NCBI GenBank assembly: GCA_964543485.1
Contig: CAZIYI010000002.1
Location: 1-64,000 of the forward strand
DNA length: 64,000 nt
Reading direction: 5' to 3'
Source: UBA2259 sp964543485
GTDB taxonomy: Bacteria > Patescibacteriota > Dojkabacteria > SC72
Position numbers and translations under genes: made by a program. Of this stretch, positions 53,306-61,528 are shown in pieces. The notes below the pieces were generated by a model, which was not told the DNA's origin, made no database searches, and saw nothing but the letters and a program-made list of their open reading frames with translations. Every line of letters begins with the position of its first letter. The first letter of the stretch is position 1.

Positions 53306-53530
53306 TTATGAATCCGATAGACCCAGAGATTTACGAATGTCTTCAACTAGAGTTTCTTTCATCTGTTTTTTAACTAACTCTAACTTCAAACTTTCTAAAG
53401 AAGAAATTACAGCTTGAAGCTGTGTCATCACTTTATCCTCATCTACATTGAGAGAAATCATCCTTTTTATGCCACCAACCTGTCCCTCTATTCTACTAAC
53501 TCTATTTTGAATTTTCTTTGAATATTTCAT
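53306..53530 (-). CDS. CsoR/RcnR-family DNA-binding protein without metal ligands
   Basis: A 74-aa all-helical protein with the family signature RVSRIEGQVGGIKRMI and the following VMTQLQAVISSLESLKLELVKK helices. In copper or nickel sensors the ligands are Cys (or His) after the RMI segment and His-x3-Cys near the end of helix 2. Here those positions are occupied by Glu, Gln and Thr, and the protein contains no Cys or His at all. It may therefore respond to something other than a metal or act as a constitutive DNA-binding protein. It is divergent from hsp20, 121 nt away. Confidence 0.85.
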   Translation of the reverse strand: MKYSKKIQNRVSRIEGQVGGIKRMISLNVDEDKVMTQLQAVISSLESLKLELVKKQMKETLVEDIRKSLGLSDS

Positions 53531-53580
53531 TTTGTACTAAAGTATATTTTTTAAATTAAAAAAAATCAACCTTTTATCTC

Positions 53581-53617
53581 TTGACAAAAATTAGCACTCG
53601 GTGGTATCCTTTGCTAA
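53581..53617 (+). promoter_or_regulatory. Heat-shock promoter with CIRCE-like operator
   Basis: TTGACA (53581-53586) and TATCCT (53605-53610) form a promoter with an 18-nt spacer. Overlapping it is TTAGCACTC-N9-CTTTGCTAA (53591-53617). The left arm is a perfect CIRCE half-site, the spacing is the canonical 9 nt, and the right arm matches at 6 of 9 positions. HrcA is the expected repressor. Confidence 0.78.
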
Positions 53618-53651
53618 CCATATATATTTAAATTTTAATATTTAAAATACT

Positions 53652-54095
53652 ATGAAAATTGTAAAAATAAATCAAAAACCACAGGATACAATATACACTC
53701 CTGTAAGATCTTTAATGGATGATTTCTTTGATTATCCACTTTCAAGATTTAATGATGTCTTCTACAGAGATTTTGAAAATCTCTCCGCAAACGTATGGGA
53801 AGAAGATAATAAGATCTTTGTTCAAATGGCAATGCCTGGAATTAAAAAAGAAGATATTAAGATATCTGTTACAGGAGATAGTATAAATATTGAGGGTAAA
53901 ACAGCCCAAGAGAAAGAAGAAAAAGAGAAGAGATATTTCTTAAAAACACTTCAATCATACTCCTACTCCCAAAGCTTCAATCTACCATCAATTGTAGACC
54001 CTGATAATGTGGAAGCATCTTTTGAAAACGGCATACTAACCGTTAAACTTCCCAAAGCAAAAGAATCTCAAACAAAAGAAATTGTCATTAAATAG
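53652..54095 (+). CDS. hsp20: Small heat-shock protein Hsp20
   Basis: A 147-aa alpha-crystallin domain chaperone. The central domain has NVWEEDNKIFVQMAMPGIKKEDI, IEGKTAQEKEEKEKRYFLK and the C-terminal ENGILTVKLPKA (GIL motif), followed by a short KEIVIK tail. It binds unfolding proteins without ATP. The upstream CIRCE-like operator implies heat-shock control, and the downstream hairpin with a T-run ends the transcript, so the gene is monocistronic. Confidence 0.95.
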   Translation: MKIVKINQKPQDTIYTPVRSLMDDFFDYPLSRFNDVFYRDFENLSANVWEEDNKIFVQMAMPGIKKEDIKISVTGDSINIEGKTAQEKEEKEKRYFLKTLQSYSYSQSFNLPSIVDPDNVEASFENGILTVKLPKAKESQTKEIVIK

Positions 54096-54103
54096 CTACA
54101 GAA

Positions 54104-54303
54104 GGTCTGTCCCGGGTCTGACCCCGGGACAACCTACTTCCACCTCAACACAGCTTCTTTACATAAACACATTCGATCTTCCCCTCCTTTTTGAAAAAGG
54201 TATTTTCGTGTTTCGAACAAACGCCAAACAGACAGATGGGTTTCAAGGAACCCCCTAGGTATCGGACACAACCAAGGGTCAGAGGAGGGTCTGACCCCCT
54301 TTT
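54104..54303. repeat. G+C-rich non-coding island with REP-like hairpins
   Basis: These ~200 nt are about 43-57% G+C, unlike the surrounding ~30%, and hold no convincing gene. Two perfect hairpins bound the island: GTCCCGGG/CCCGGGAC (54109-54130) and GGGTCAGA/TCTGACCC (54276-54297). Both carry the word GTCTGACCCC. A CCTTTTT/AAAAAGG stem lies between. The form resembles REP or MITE-like intergenic repeats. Confidence 0.65.
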
Positions 54304-54307
54304 CTTT
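54276..54307 (+). terminator. Intrinsic terminator after hsp20
   Basis: The perfect 8-bp stem GGGTCAGA/TCTGACCC with a 6-nt G-rich loop is followed by CCTTTTCTTT. It lies about 180 nt after the hsp20 stop codon and before the rpmE promoter. Confidence 0.7.
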
Positions 54308-54314
54308 CTGTATG

Positions 54315-54343
54315 TAGACACTCCCGTTTTGTTCTGATATAAT
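54315..54343 (+). promoter_or_regulatory. Promoter of rpmE, leaderless layout
   Basis: TAGACA (54315-54320), a 17-nt spacer and TATAAT (54338-54343). The ATG follows only 10 nt after the -10 box, so transcription probably starts at or within a few nt of the start codon. Confidence 0.75.
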
Positions 54344-54353
54344 TCTAGCCGTT

Positions 54354-54689
54354 ATGAAAAAAGATTTACATCCAAAATATAATAGCGGTTTGAAGGTAAT
54401 TTGCTCTTGTGGCAACACTTTCGTAACTGGTTCAACTTTAGATACAGATGTCTTAAATGTTGAACTTTGTTCTAAATGTCACCCTTTCTATACTGGTGAA
54501 CAAAAGATTGTAGATACAGAAAATGTGGTTAAACGATTTGAAGAAAGAGCTCAGAAGAGTTCTAAAATGTCTTTTAGAACAAAAAGAGAGAAAATGGCTG
54601 AAAGAAAAGCAAAAAAATCAGACCCTGTAAAATCTTCAGCATCCCTTACTTTAAAAGATATGCTTGCTAACGCAAATATATCTAAGTAA
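54354..54689 (+). CDS. rpmE: Ribosomal protein bL31
   Basis: A 111-aa protein. The N-terminal ~65 residues match bL31 (MKKDLHPKYN, VICSCGNTF, LNVELCSKCHPFYTGEQK) with the zinc-type Cys set. A ~45-residue basic C-terminal extension (KREKMAERKAKK...) makes it longer than the usual 66-90 aa. It is a large-subunit protein at the subunit interface. A leaderless promoter lies directly upstream, and prfA follows after 39 nt. Confidence 0.95.
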   Translation: MKKDLHPKYNSGLKVICSCGNTFVTGSTLDTDVLNVELCSKCHPFYTGEQKIVDTENVVKRFEERAQKSSKMSFRTKREKMAERKAKKSDPVKSSASLTLKDMLANANISK

Positions 54690-54728
54690 CACTACTCCTA
54701 CATCAATTTTATGATATCATCCATATAT

Positions 54729-55820
54729 ATGGACATTGAAATATTAAAAAACAAATACAATTTCCAAGAGATTAAAGAGAAAAAAGATAATCTAGAGAAA
54801 AGACTTGAGACAGCACACCAAACTAATGAGAATATGTCAGAGTTAAGCTCGGACCTGTCCTACTACTCTCAACTGTATACATATGTTGATGAACTTAACA
54901 AAAATATTAGTAAATACGAACAAGCTAAACAGATATTAAAGGAAGGTGATGACACAGATTTAAAAGAGTTGGCAAACCTTGAGATTGAAGAGGTCCAAAA
55001 CAGTATCACTAGAATCGATTCAGACATTAGAAAATTACAGATAGAAAGAGAATTCCAGGATCAAGATGACAACAGGTCGGTAATATTAGAGATTCGAGCA
55101 GGTGCAGGTGGTGAAGAAGCTGCTCTTTTTGCATCTGACCTTTTCCATATGTATAAAAACTTTTCAGTTAAAAATGGCTGGGATGTTCAAATAATTGACA
55201 GTAATGTTGCAGAGGCAGGAGGATACAAAGAGGTAATAGCTCAGATTAATGGTAAAAATGTATACAAAAACTTAAAGTATGAAAGTGGTGTTCATAGAGT
55301 ACAAAGAGTCCCTTCTACAGAATCATCTGGAAGAATTCACACATCTACAGCGTCTGTAGCAATTATGCCAGAAGCCCATGATATAGATATTGAGATAAAG
55401 CCAGAAGACTTAAGAATTGACGTTATGAGGGCCTCTGGTGCTGGTGGACAGTGTGTTAACAGAACAGACTCTGCAGTAAGAATAACTCACCTACCAACTG
55501 GTATTGTTGTAAGTTGCCAAGAAACTAAACATCAAGCACAAAACAAAGAAAAGGCAATGGCAAATCTTAGATCGCGGCTCTACGAAAAAAAGAAAAGTGA
55601 AGAGGATGAAAAAAGATCTAGTAAAAGAGCTTCTCAAATTGGAAACGCTATGAGGGCAGAAAAGATAAGGACATATAACTTCCCACAAAACAGAATCACA
55701 GATCACAGAGTAAAAATGTCTTGGCATAATATAGAGGCAGTCTTACTTGGAGATTTAGAACAGCTTATCCAAGACGTTAGAGAGGGTATTCAGCTCGAGA
55801 TGTTAAACAATGGAAAGTAA
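54729..55820 (+). CDS. prfA: Peptide chain release factor 1
   Basis: A 363-aa class I release factor from the ATG at 54729; an ATG at 54711 would add 6 residues and overlaps a TATGAT box. The peptidyl-hydrolysis motif GGQ is at 239-241 (GAGGQCVNRTDSAVR). The codon-recognition tripeptide is PST at 195-197, a variant of the PxT motif that reads UAG/UAA. Its Gln is the expected target of PrmC, encoded next with an 11-nt overlap. TGA stops in the window imply an RF2 elsewhere. Confidence 0.95.
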   Translation: MDIEILKNKYNFQEIKEKKDNLEKRLETAHQTNENMSELSSDLSYYSQLYTYVDELNKNISKYEQAKQILKEGDDTDLKELANLEIEEVQNSITRIDSDIRKLQIEREFQDQDDNRSVILEIRAGAGGEEAALFASDLFHMYKNFSVKNGWDVQIIDSNVAEAGGYKEVIAQINGKNVYKNLKYESGVHRVQRVPSTESSGRIHTSTASVAIMPEAHDIDIEIKPEDLRIDVMRASGAGGQCVNRTDSAVRITHLPTGIVVSCQETKHQAQNKEKAMANLRSRLYEKKKSEEDEKRSSKRASQIGNAMRAEKIRTYNFPQNRITDHRVKMSWHNIEAVLLGDLEQLIQDVREGIQLEMLNNGK

Positions 55821-56616
55821 TTTGCAAGAACTTTTCAAAATCCAAAAACTCCTAGAAGAAATTAACTACCCTGATGCATATAGAGTAGCAAGAGAGATTC
55901 AAACATACCTTCTATCAAACAAACACATTTCAAAAGAAAACCTTTTCCAAGAACTTAAAAATGGTAAACCTTGGGAATATATAAGGGGAGATACACAATT
56001 TTGTAATCTTACTTTTAAAATAGATAGTAAAACACTAATTCCTAGAGTTGAAACAGAACAGCTAGTATATGACTGTAAAGATTTAATTGAGAAAGAAAAT
56101 ATTAAAAACATTGTCGATGTTGGAACAGGTAGTGGTTGTATAAGCATTTCACTTAGCAATTTACTTCGAGCCCCCTACTCCTTTTATGCTACAGACATAT
56201 CCCAGAAAGCTTTGGATATTGCTAAATATAATGAGAAACAGATATTAAAACAAAATGGTATTAAATGGTTAAAAACAGATTTAATTAAAGATATAGATAA
56301 TCTCAATGAACCAACTATAATTATTGCCAATCTCCCATATATACCTACAGAAAAATATAAACAGTTGGATAAAAGTGTAATAGATTATGAACCTAAATTG
56401 GCCTTAGATGGCGGAAAAGATGGGTTAAGACTATATGAAAAACTATTTAAACAGATTAAATCAAAAAGTCTAAATACAAAGATAATATATTTTGAAACAG
56501 AGGAAAGTATTTTTGAAGAAGGTATAAATCTAGTTAAAGAGTTCTTTCCTAAATCAAAAATAACAAAAATAAAAGACTGTTTTAATAGGAATAGATTTGT
56601 CAAAATATCTTTTTAA
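55810..56616 (+). CDS. prmC: Release factor glutamine methyltransferase PrmC
   Basis: A 268-aa HemK family enzyme. A helical N-terminal domain (about 1-75) has the FGNxxF-like substrate region replaced by GDTQFCNLTF, followed by RVETEQLV. The SAM-binding motif IVDVGTGSGCISISL comes next, and the catalytic motif is NLPYIPT, with Leu for the usual Pro in NPPY. It methylates the GGQ Gln of release factors. It overlaps prfA by 11 nt, the classical arrangement, and is convergent with the htrA-like gene. Confidence 0.93.
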   Translation: MESNLQELFKIQKLLEEINYPDAYRVAREIQTYLLSNKHISKENLFQELKNGKPWEYIRGDTQFCNLTFKIDSKTLIPRVETEQLVYDCKDLIEKENIKNIVDVGTGSGCISISLSNLLRAPYSFYATDISQKALDIAKYNEKQILKQNGIKWLKTDLIKDIDNLNEPTIIIANLPYIPTEKYKQLDKSVIDYEPKLALDGGKDGLRLYEKLFKQIKSKSLNTKIIYFETEESIFEEGINLVKEFFPKSKITKIKDCFNRNRFVKISF

Positions 56617-56622
56617 TACAAC

Positions 56623-57780
56623 CTACTCTGCTTCTGTTAATGTAACCTTAACATTTCTTGTCTCACCATCCTTCCAAATCTCAAGCTCTATCTCTTGATC
56701 TACTTTGAATGATTGTACAATGTATGAGAAAGCTTGCTCTACTGATTCACCATTTACCTTTGTAATAATTTCACCTCTTTTTATCTCTGCCTTTGCTGCA
56801 GGACCATCAGGATCTACACTCATAACTAAAGCTCCTGCTACGACGTTTTCATAAAACATTGCCTGATACTCAGAAATCATTTGATATGATATTCCAATAT
56901 ACGGTTTTATAAATTTCCCATAGGTTCTATACTCTGTTAATCTCTGTTTTACGATATTGATTGGCAAAGCGAAAGAAATATTATCTGCGTTAGCTGTTGT
57001 TGCAAAATTAATACCTATTACCTTTCCTTCAGAATTTATTAATGGTCCACCAGAGTTACCTGAATTAACAGCGGCATCTGTTTGTATTACATTCTCGTAA
57101 GTTTTAGTCGTTGCACCAAACCACCCAGATGATGTAGTAACTGACCTATTTAACCCACTAACCACCCCAGTTGTTACACTACCTGCATACTCCCCTAACG
57201 GAGTTCCTATTGCTATAACAGTTTGACCTACAACAAGATTATCTGAATTTCCTAGTTCCAAAGAATCTAGGGATGTAGCATCTATTTTAAGCAAAGCAAT
57301 ATCATTACTATCATCTCTTAATATCTCAACTACCTCGTGCTCATTCCCATCACTAGTAATCACTTTGTATGCAGCAGATACGTCGGATACTACATGTTGA
57401 TTAGTGATTATTACACCGTTAGCATCAACGATAAAGCCAGTACCAATATTGCTTACCTCATCAACCAAGCCCTCTCCACTTTTTAACATAACTTGACTAA
57501 CTGCTACACTTACAACAGAAGGTGAGGAATTTTTAACAACGTTAATAATTACGTTCTCTTCCTCCGTTACAACAATATTAACATCTTCGTTATCATTGTT
57601 ATCTTTCTCTTCGATATTAAACACCCCTTTAAAGAGTTCTCCTTTTTCAGAAAGTACTACAAGCCCAAGCAATCCCCCTATTATCAAAGATATTACTAAC
57701 AAGGTAATACCAAAAACTTTTAGATGTTTGTAGTTATCAAAATTAAGTTTAGGTATTTTTTTCTCTTTACTCTCTTCCAT
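56623..57780 (-). CDS. htrA: HtrA/DegP-like serine protease with PDZ domain
   Basis: A 385-aa protein with an N-terminal transmembrane anchor (about 22-44), an acidic linker, a trypsin-like protease domain and one PDZ domain (about 285-380). The catalytic triad is complete: H129 (TNQHVVS), D160 (DDSNDIALLK) and S243 (NSGNSGGPLIN). It degrades damaged proteins outside the membrane. It lies directly downstream (22 nt) of the C-terminal processing protease gene, so the two form an envelope quality-control unit. Confidence 0.95.
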   Translation of the reverse strand: MEESKEKKIPKLNFDNYKHLKVFGITLLVISLIIGGLLGLVVLSEKGELFKGVFNIEEKDNNDNEDVNIVVTEEENVIINVVKNSSPSVVSVAVSQVMLKSGEGLVDEVSNIGTGFIVDANGVIITNQHVVSDVSAAYKVITSDGNEHEVVEILRDDSNDIALLKIDATSLDSLELGNSDNLVVGQTVIAIGTPLGEYAGSVTTGVVSGLNRSVTTSSGWFGATTKTYENVIQTDAAVNSGNSGGPLINSEGKVIGINFATTANADNISFALPINIVKQRLTEYRTYGKFIKPYIGISYQMISEYQAMFYENVVAGALVMSVDPDGPAAKAEIKRGEIITKVNGESVEQAFSYIVQSFKVDQEIELEIWKDGETRNVKVTLTEAE

Positions 57781-57802
57781 ATTTAATACCTTTAAAATTT
57801 AA

Positions 57803-59029
57803 TTATTTATTAATTTGAACTAACGCTTCATTATACTGCTTATCTACACCATCTATAAAGTCTTGGGACGTATTTTCTACTACGACATCTGGAGTTATAG
57901 AGTTATCAGTAGTCAACCATGTTCCATCAGGCAGTAACCATTTCAGGATAGTAACGTGTATACTTGAACCACCACTTAGATCAATTACTGTTTGTGCTGT
58001 ACCTTTACCGTAAGTTTTAGTTCCCACTATCTTCGCGACACCGTTTTGTTGTAAAGCACCGGCAAATATTTCAGACGCAGAAGCACTACCTTCGTCTACT
58101 AAAATTACTACTTTTTTACCAAGCAATCTTCCCCCTTTTTCAGAATCAAAGGTTTGAATATTCCCCTTTCCATCTTCCTGTTGTGAAATTATTTCCCCTA
58201 TATCAATAAAATCATCTGCAGCATATACTCCAGCATCAAAGTAGCCACCTGGATTCCCTCTAAGATCTATAATAATCTTCTCAACATCATTTTCTATAAT
58301 ATCTTGAGTAATTGCATCCCATTTACCCTTCCATTCACCCAAAGAGGCCTCTGTAAATCTCGCGATATCTATTAAAGCAATATCTTTGTTATCTCCAATA
58401 TACGACAAGCTCATACTTGGAACTGTAATCTGTCCTCTCGTAATTTCTAATTCAATTGGTTCTAAATCTCCCCTATGTAATATTTGCAACTTAACTTTTG
58501 TTCCTGCTTCTCCTCTAATTTTCTGAACTATTTCGTATACATTATCTCCACTTTTTATTTGATAATCATCCACGGCTAAGATATAGTCTCCTGGCCTAAT
58601 ACCTGCTTCTTTAGCAGGAGAGCCATCAATTGGAGATACTATTATTATCGCACCATCTTTATATCCTAACTCTGCACCAATTCCTTCAAAATACTTCCCA
58701 CTATTTGACATATTAAAATCCTCTGTTTCTTTAGGATCCAGAAATACAGTTGCCTGATCTCCGTAAGAATCAACCAAGCCCTTAATAGCACCATACATTT
58801 TGTTCTCTTCGGATACTTTATCCTTCTCAACATACTCACTATCTAAAATGTCCCAAACCTGCCAAAAGAGATTTATATCTACTTTGTTTTTTGAACTCCC
58901 AATGGACAACAGGGTATCTGCAGAAGGAACTATACTCCTTCCAAATATAACTCCAATACAGAAAGCAACTACAACAATTACTAAAACTGCAAATATTCTA
59001 CTTCCATTATTTTCTTTGTCCATATTCAA
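57803..59029 (-). CDS. ctpA: C-terminal processing serine protease (S41)
   Basis: A 408-aa protease with an N-terminal signal anchor (about 11-29), a PDZ domain (about 115-200) and the S41 catalytic core. The catalytic Ser317 lies in GSASASEIF, Lys342 in KTYGKGTAQT, and the conserved IIDLRGNPGGYFD precedes them. It trims or degrades extracytoplasmic proteins from the C-terminus. An ATG at residue 3 (MDKENN) is an equally good start. Cotranscribed with htrA. Confidence 0.94.
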   Translation of the reverse strand: MNMDKENNGSRIFAVLVIVVVAFCIGVIFGRSIVPSADTLLSIGSSKNKVDINLFWQVWDILDSEYVEKDKVSEENKMYGAIKGLVDSYGDQATVFLDPKETEDFNMSNSGKYFEGIGAELGYKDGAIIIVSPIDGSPAKEAGIRPGDYILAVDDYQIKSGDNVYEIVQKIRGEAGTKVKLQILHRGDLEPIELEITRGQITVPSMSLSYIGDNKDIALIDIARFTEASLGEWKGKWDAITQDIIENDVEKIIIDLRGNPGGYFDAGVYAADDFIDIGEIISQQEDGKGNIQTFDSEKGGRLLGKKVVILVDEGSASASEIFAGALQQNGVAKIVGTKTYGKGTAQTVIDLSGGSSIHVTILKWLLPDGTWLTTDNSITPDVVVENTSQDFIDGVDKQYNEALVQINK

Positions 59030-59074
59030 GAAATTTAAAATTAGACCTTCATTATATTCTTAATTTTCTAATAA

Positions 59075-60082
59075 TTACAAATCAATAAAATCCAAAAGCC
59101 CGATATTCATTAGTAGCTTACCCTTATTCCCGAAATCAACAAATGCATTGTTACTCTCATTATCAAAATCTATAACCTTACCAATATACCCATAAGTTGA
59201 AATTGATCTAGATATCACCAACTGGTTAGTATATAAATTAACAAACCACTTATTATTCTGTATATCCGATTCTGAGAGTATAAATAACTGATTTTCAACA
59301 CTATCAAACATTACAAATTTACCTTTAAATTTAAGAAGTTTATCTAAGAACATATTGTCACAGTGAACAGAACCAAATCCACCAAGAATCATTATTGGTA
59401 ACCCAATCTCTCTAAATTCTGAATAGGACATAGCGTAGGTAATCACTGCAACTGCACCCCTTTCAAACAGCTCTATAGCGACCCTATTGTAAAGATATGG
59501 ACCAACCCATACAATCTTCCCACTATAATCATCATCCAAACTACTCTCTTTCAATATTGTTTTCCCATCTCCTAATATCTCCAATTTCCCAAAGAACTTC
59601 TCATCTGATTTCGTTGTTACAACCCCATCTACACAAACAGCATCAGTCACAACAACTAACCCATCTACAGGATTGATTGTATCAACAAAACCACTAAAAT
59701 CACTTTCAACAATAGAAGTACTCTCTTCCCCTAATATATCAACATAGCCCATTTTAACCCTTGTTAAATCTAATATCCCATTTGTGGGAGCAACTAATTC
59801 GGTTACGCTTAATTTCCCAGAAGATGTTTTTTGGGCTATTATTTCACCCTCTTCTAAATACTCACCATCTACTCTCACAACATACTTTTCACACTCCTCA
59901 TTCTTACAATTTAAAATCTTTGTTACACTCAAAGATTTTTTCAAAGGGGTATCAACTCTTTCAAAAAGAGTATCTCCTATATTTACCTTCCCCTCCCCTA
60001 TTATTATCCTATCAGAATTTTTTAAGGGTATTTTAAATTTGTAATTAGGATATCTTTCAAATATCCTGTTCCTTATCTCCAT
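59075..60082 (-). CDS. Barrel-rich protein partnered with the actin-like protein, unknown
   Basis: The frame opens at 60157, but that start would overlap the upstream gene by 101 nt. The ATG at 60082 (MEIRNRIFERYPNY) overlaps by only 26 nt and is preferred, giving 336 residues. Residues about 55-120 look like two barrel-sandwich (lipoyl/biotinyl-like) half motifs: VRVDGEYLEEGEIIA and VAPTNGILDLTRV. A middle region has an alpha/beta segment (ELFERGAVAVITYAMSYSEF...LPIMILGGFG). The C-terminal ~45 residues form a KOW/SH3-like barrel (GYIGKVIDFDNESNNAFVDFG). It has no signal peptide, and no known enzyme is recognised. Confidence 0.7.
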   Translation of the reverse strand: MEIRNRIFERYPNYKFKIPLKNSDRIIIGEGKVNIGDTLFERVDTPLKKSLSVTKILNCKNEECEKYVVRVDGEYLEEGEIIAQKTSSGKLSVTELVAPTNGILDLTRVKMGYVDILGEESTSIVESDFSGFVDTINPVDGLVVVTDAVCVDGVVTTKSDEKFFGKLEILGDGKTILKESSLDDDYSGKIVWVGPYLYNRVAIELFERGAVAVITYAMSYSEFREIGLPIMILGGFGSVHCDNMFLDKLLKFKGKFVMFDSVENQLFILSESDIQNNKWFVNLYTNQLVISRSISTYGYIGKVIDFDNESNNAFVDFGNKGKLLMNIGLLDFIDL

Positions 60083-61439
60083 CTCCCCATACTTTAAACT
60101 TAATTCTATTATTTTGTGCAGAGGGACCATATACAATTGGCCTGTGCCTTCCATCAATTACTAAGTACTCAAATGTCAAAGTATTTCTACTAGACATAAA
60201 CTCTATTCTATTGGAAGTGAAATGAGAAAAAACTGCTCCATTCTTTAAATCTCCCTCGACTATAACCTTCTCGCCCATTTGAGGAATTTTAAGAATTTGT
60301 AAAACTGAACCTAAACCGTAAATATCTCTCTCCGCAACATTTTGGGATGATACTTTACCAGAAAATATAATTTTATTTTTACCTTGAGAAGAAACTTCGG
60401 GGATCAATATCTTGAATGCATTGGGTAGAACATCCCCTCTAAATACAACTATGTCTTCCGATTGCTCCTTTTCTATCATACTTTTACCAAATGTTAGCAT
60501 TTTGTTCTCATTGTCTATATACAAATCTATAACACCTTCTAATTCTAAACCATCAATTAGAGAAAAAAGTAGCTCTCTTTTCGTAAGTAGTTTGGGAATA
60601 TTACCTGATACAAAAATAGCTGTATTTCTCCCAATCATATCACCCAACCTCTCCTTGTTTTGATGTTTAATGGAAAGCAATTGAAGTGTTGTAAAAGCCC
60701 TAAGTAAATCTCGTAACACTGGATCTAAAATGTATTCACAGTTATGAGCAATTAAATTCGCCCATTTATTAGATATATCCTCTGATGAAGAATCCGAAGA
60801 GAGAAATGATTGAATCTTAGAACTTTTTATGAAATCAATCAGCCCTATTTCATTTCCCCAATCGATTTTAAAAGTAGAAAAACCGATTTCATTGGAAGCA
60901 GCTTTTGAGAATATACTTGAGGATGTATGTATATTCTTTTTTCTGTATATTGAAAAATGAGAGATATCTAAATCTATCCAGATTACATCATTGTAACCCA
61001 ATCTATTTACAAGACCCTCTATTAACACCTCAAATTGCCTATTATCTAAAATCTTAAGAGCAATATCATTAGAGAATTCTTTTAAAGAAATCAATATATT
61101 TTTAAAAAATGGCTGGTTATCATCTACAATGACTTTTATTCCAGATACTCCTATCTCTTCCTTTTCAAAATTCTTTATCTTAAAAATACCTTCATAAGTT
61201 CTATCAACAATATCCCAATCAAATATTTTTTCTAAAGAATCAAAATACTCATACCAGAAATCTTTCGAAAAGGACAAATCATCTAATCTAAATTTTAAAG
61301 GTGACAAATCTGTAGAATCAGAAAGAATATATGTTTTTTGAGAAGTAATATCAGAATATGCTAAATTCGCATATATAAAATTATCTTTTATTAATAAAGT
61401 AAGATACGCATTCTTGTTTAACATAGGCAGTTGATTCAT
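60057..61439 (-). CDS. Degenerate actin-like (ASKHA-fold) protein, unknown
   Basis: A 460-aa soluble protein. DVIWIDLDISHFSIYRKK near residues 154-171 resembles the phosphate-2 loop of actin/Hsp70-fold proteins (DxGxxxT-type), and AIFVSGNIPKLLTKREL near 285-301 resembles their adenosine motif. The glycines and threonines needed for strong nucleotide binding are mostly missing. The last ~150 residues are beta-rich. The arrangement recalls MutL/GlmL-like or PilM/FtsA-like proteins, but no assignment is secure. It is translationally coupled to the barrel-rich protein downstream. Confidence 0.65.
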   Translation of the reverse strand: MNQLPMLNKNAYLTLLIKDNFIYANLAYSDITSQKTYILSDSTDLSPLKFRLDDLSFSKDFWYEYFDSLEKIFDWDIVDRTYEGIFKIKNFEKEEIGVSGIKVIVDDNQPFFKNILISLKEFSNDIALKILDNRQFEVLIEGLVNRLGYNDVIWIDLDISHFSIYRKKNIHTSSSIFSKAASNEIGFSTFKIDWGNEIGLIDFIKSSKIQSFLSSDSSSEDISNKWANLIAHNCEYILDPVLRDLLRAFTTLQLLSIKHQNKERLGDMIGRNTAIFVSGNIPKLLTKRELLFSLIDGLELEGVIDLYIDNENKMLTFGKSMIEKEQSEDIVVFRGDVLPNAFKILIPEVSSQGKNKIIFSGKVSSQNVAERDIYGLGSVLQILKIPQMGEKVIVEGDLKNGAVFSHFTSNRIEFMSSRNTLTFEYLVIDGRHRPIVYGPSAQNNRIKFKVWGDGDKEQDI

Positions 61440-61478
61440 CGTACTAATAGTTTACCAATTTAACAGTATTTTTCCAAC

Positions 61479-61505
61479 AAAAAAGGGAGAGTTACCCCTC
61501 CCCTT
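61479..61505 (-). terminator. Intrinsic terminator after the rpsF-ssb-rpsR operon
   Basis: On the minus strand a G-rich stem (AGGGGAG pairing with CTCTCCCT, one bulged T) is followed by a run of T residues. It lies 24 nt after the rpsR stop codon. Confidence 0.75.
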
Positions 61506-61528
61506 GTAAAAACATATTTAAAAAATCT

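Noticed and set aside
54134..54418. 94-aa minus-strand reading frame
   Set aside because: It runs through the REP-like hairpins and opposite the start of rpmE, and has no leader or recognisable domain.
27932..61439. UGA recoding as in Gracilibacteria/SR1
   Set aside because: TGA is used as the stop at 27932-28714 and 60057-61439, and long frames contain no internal TGA read as Gly.
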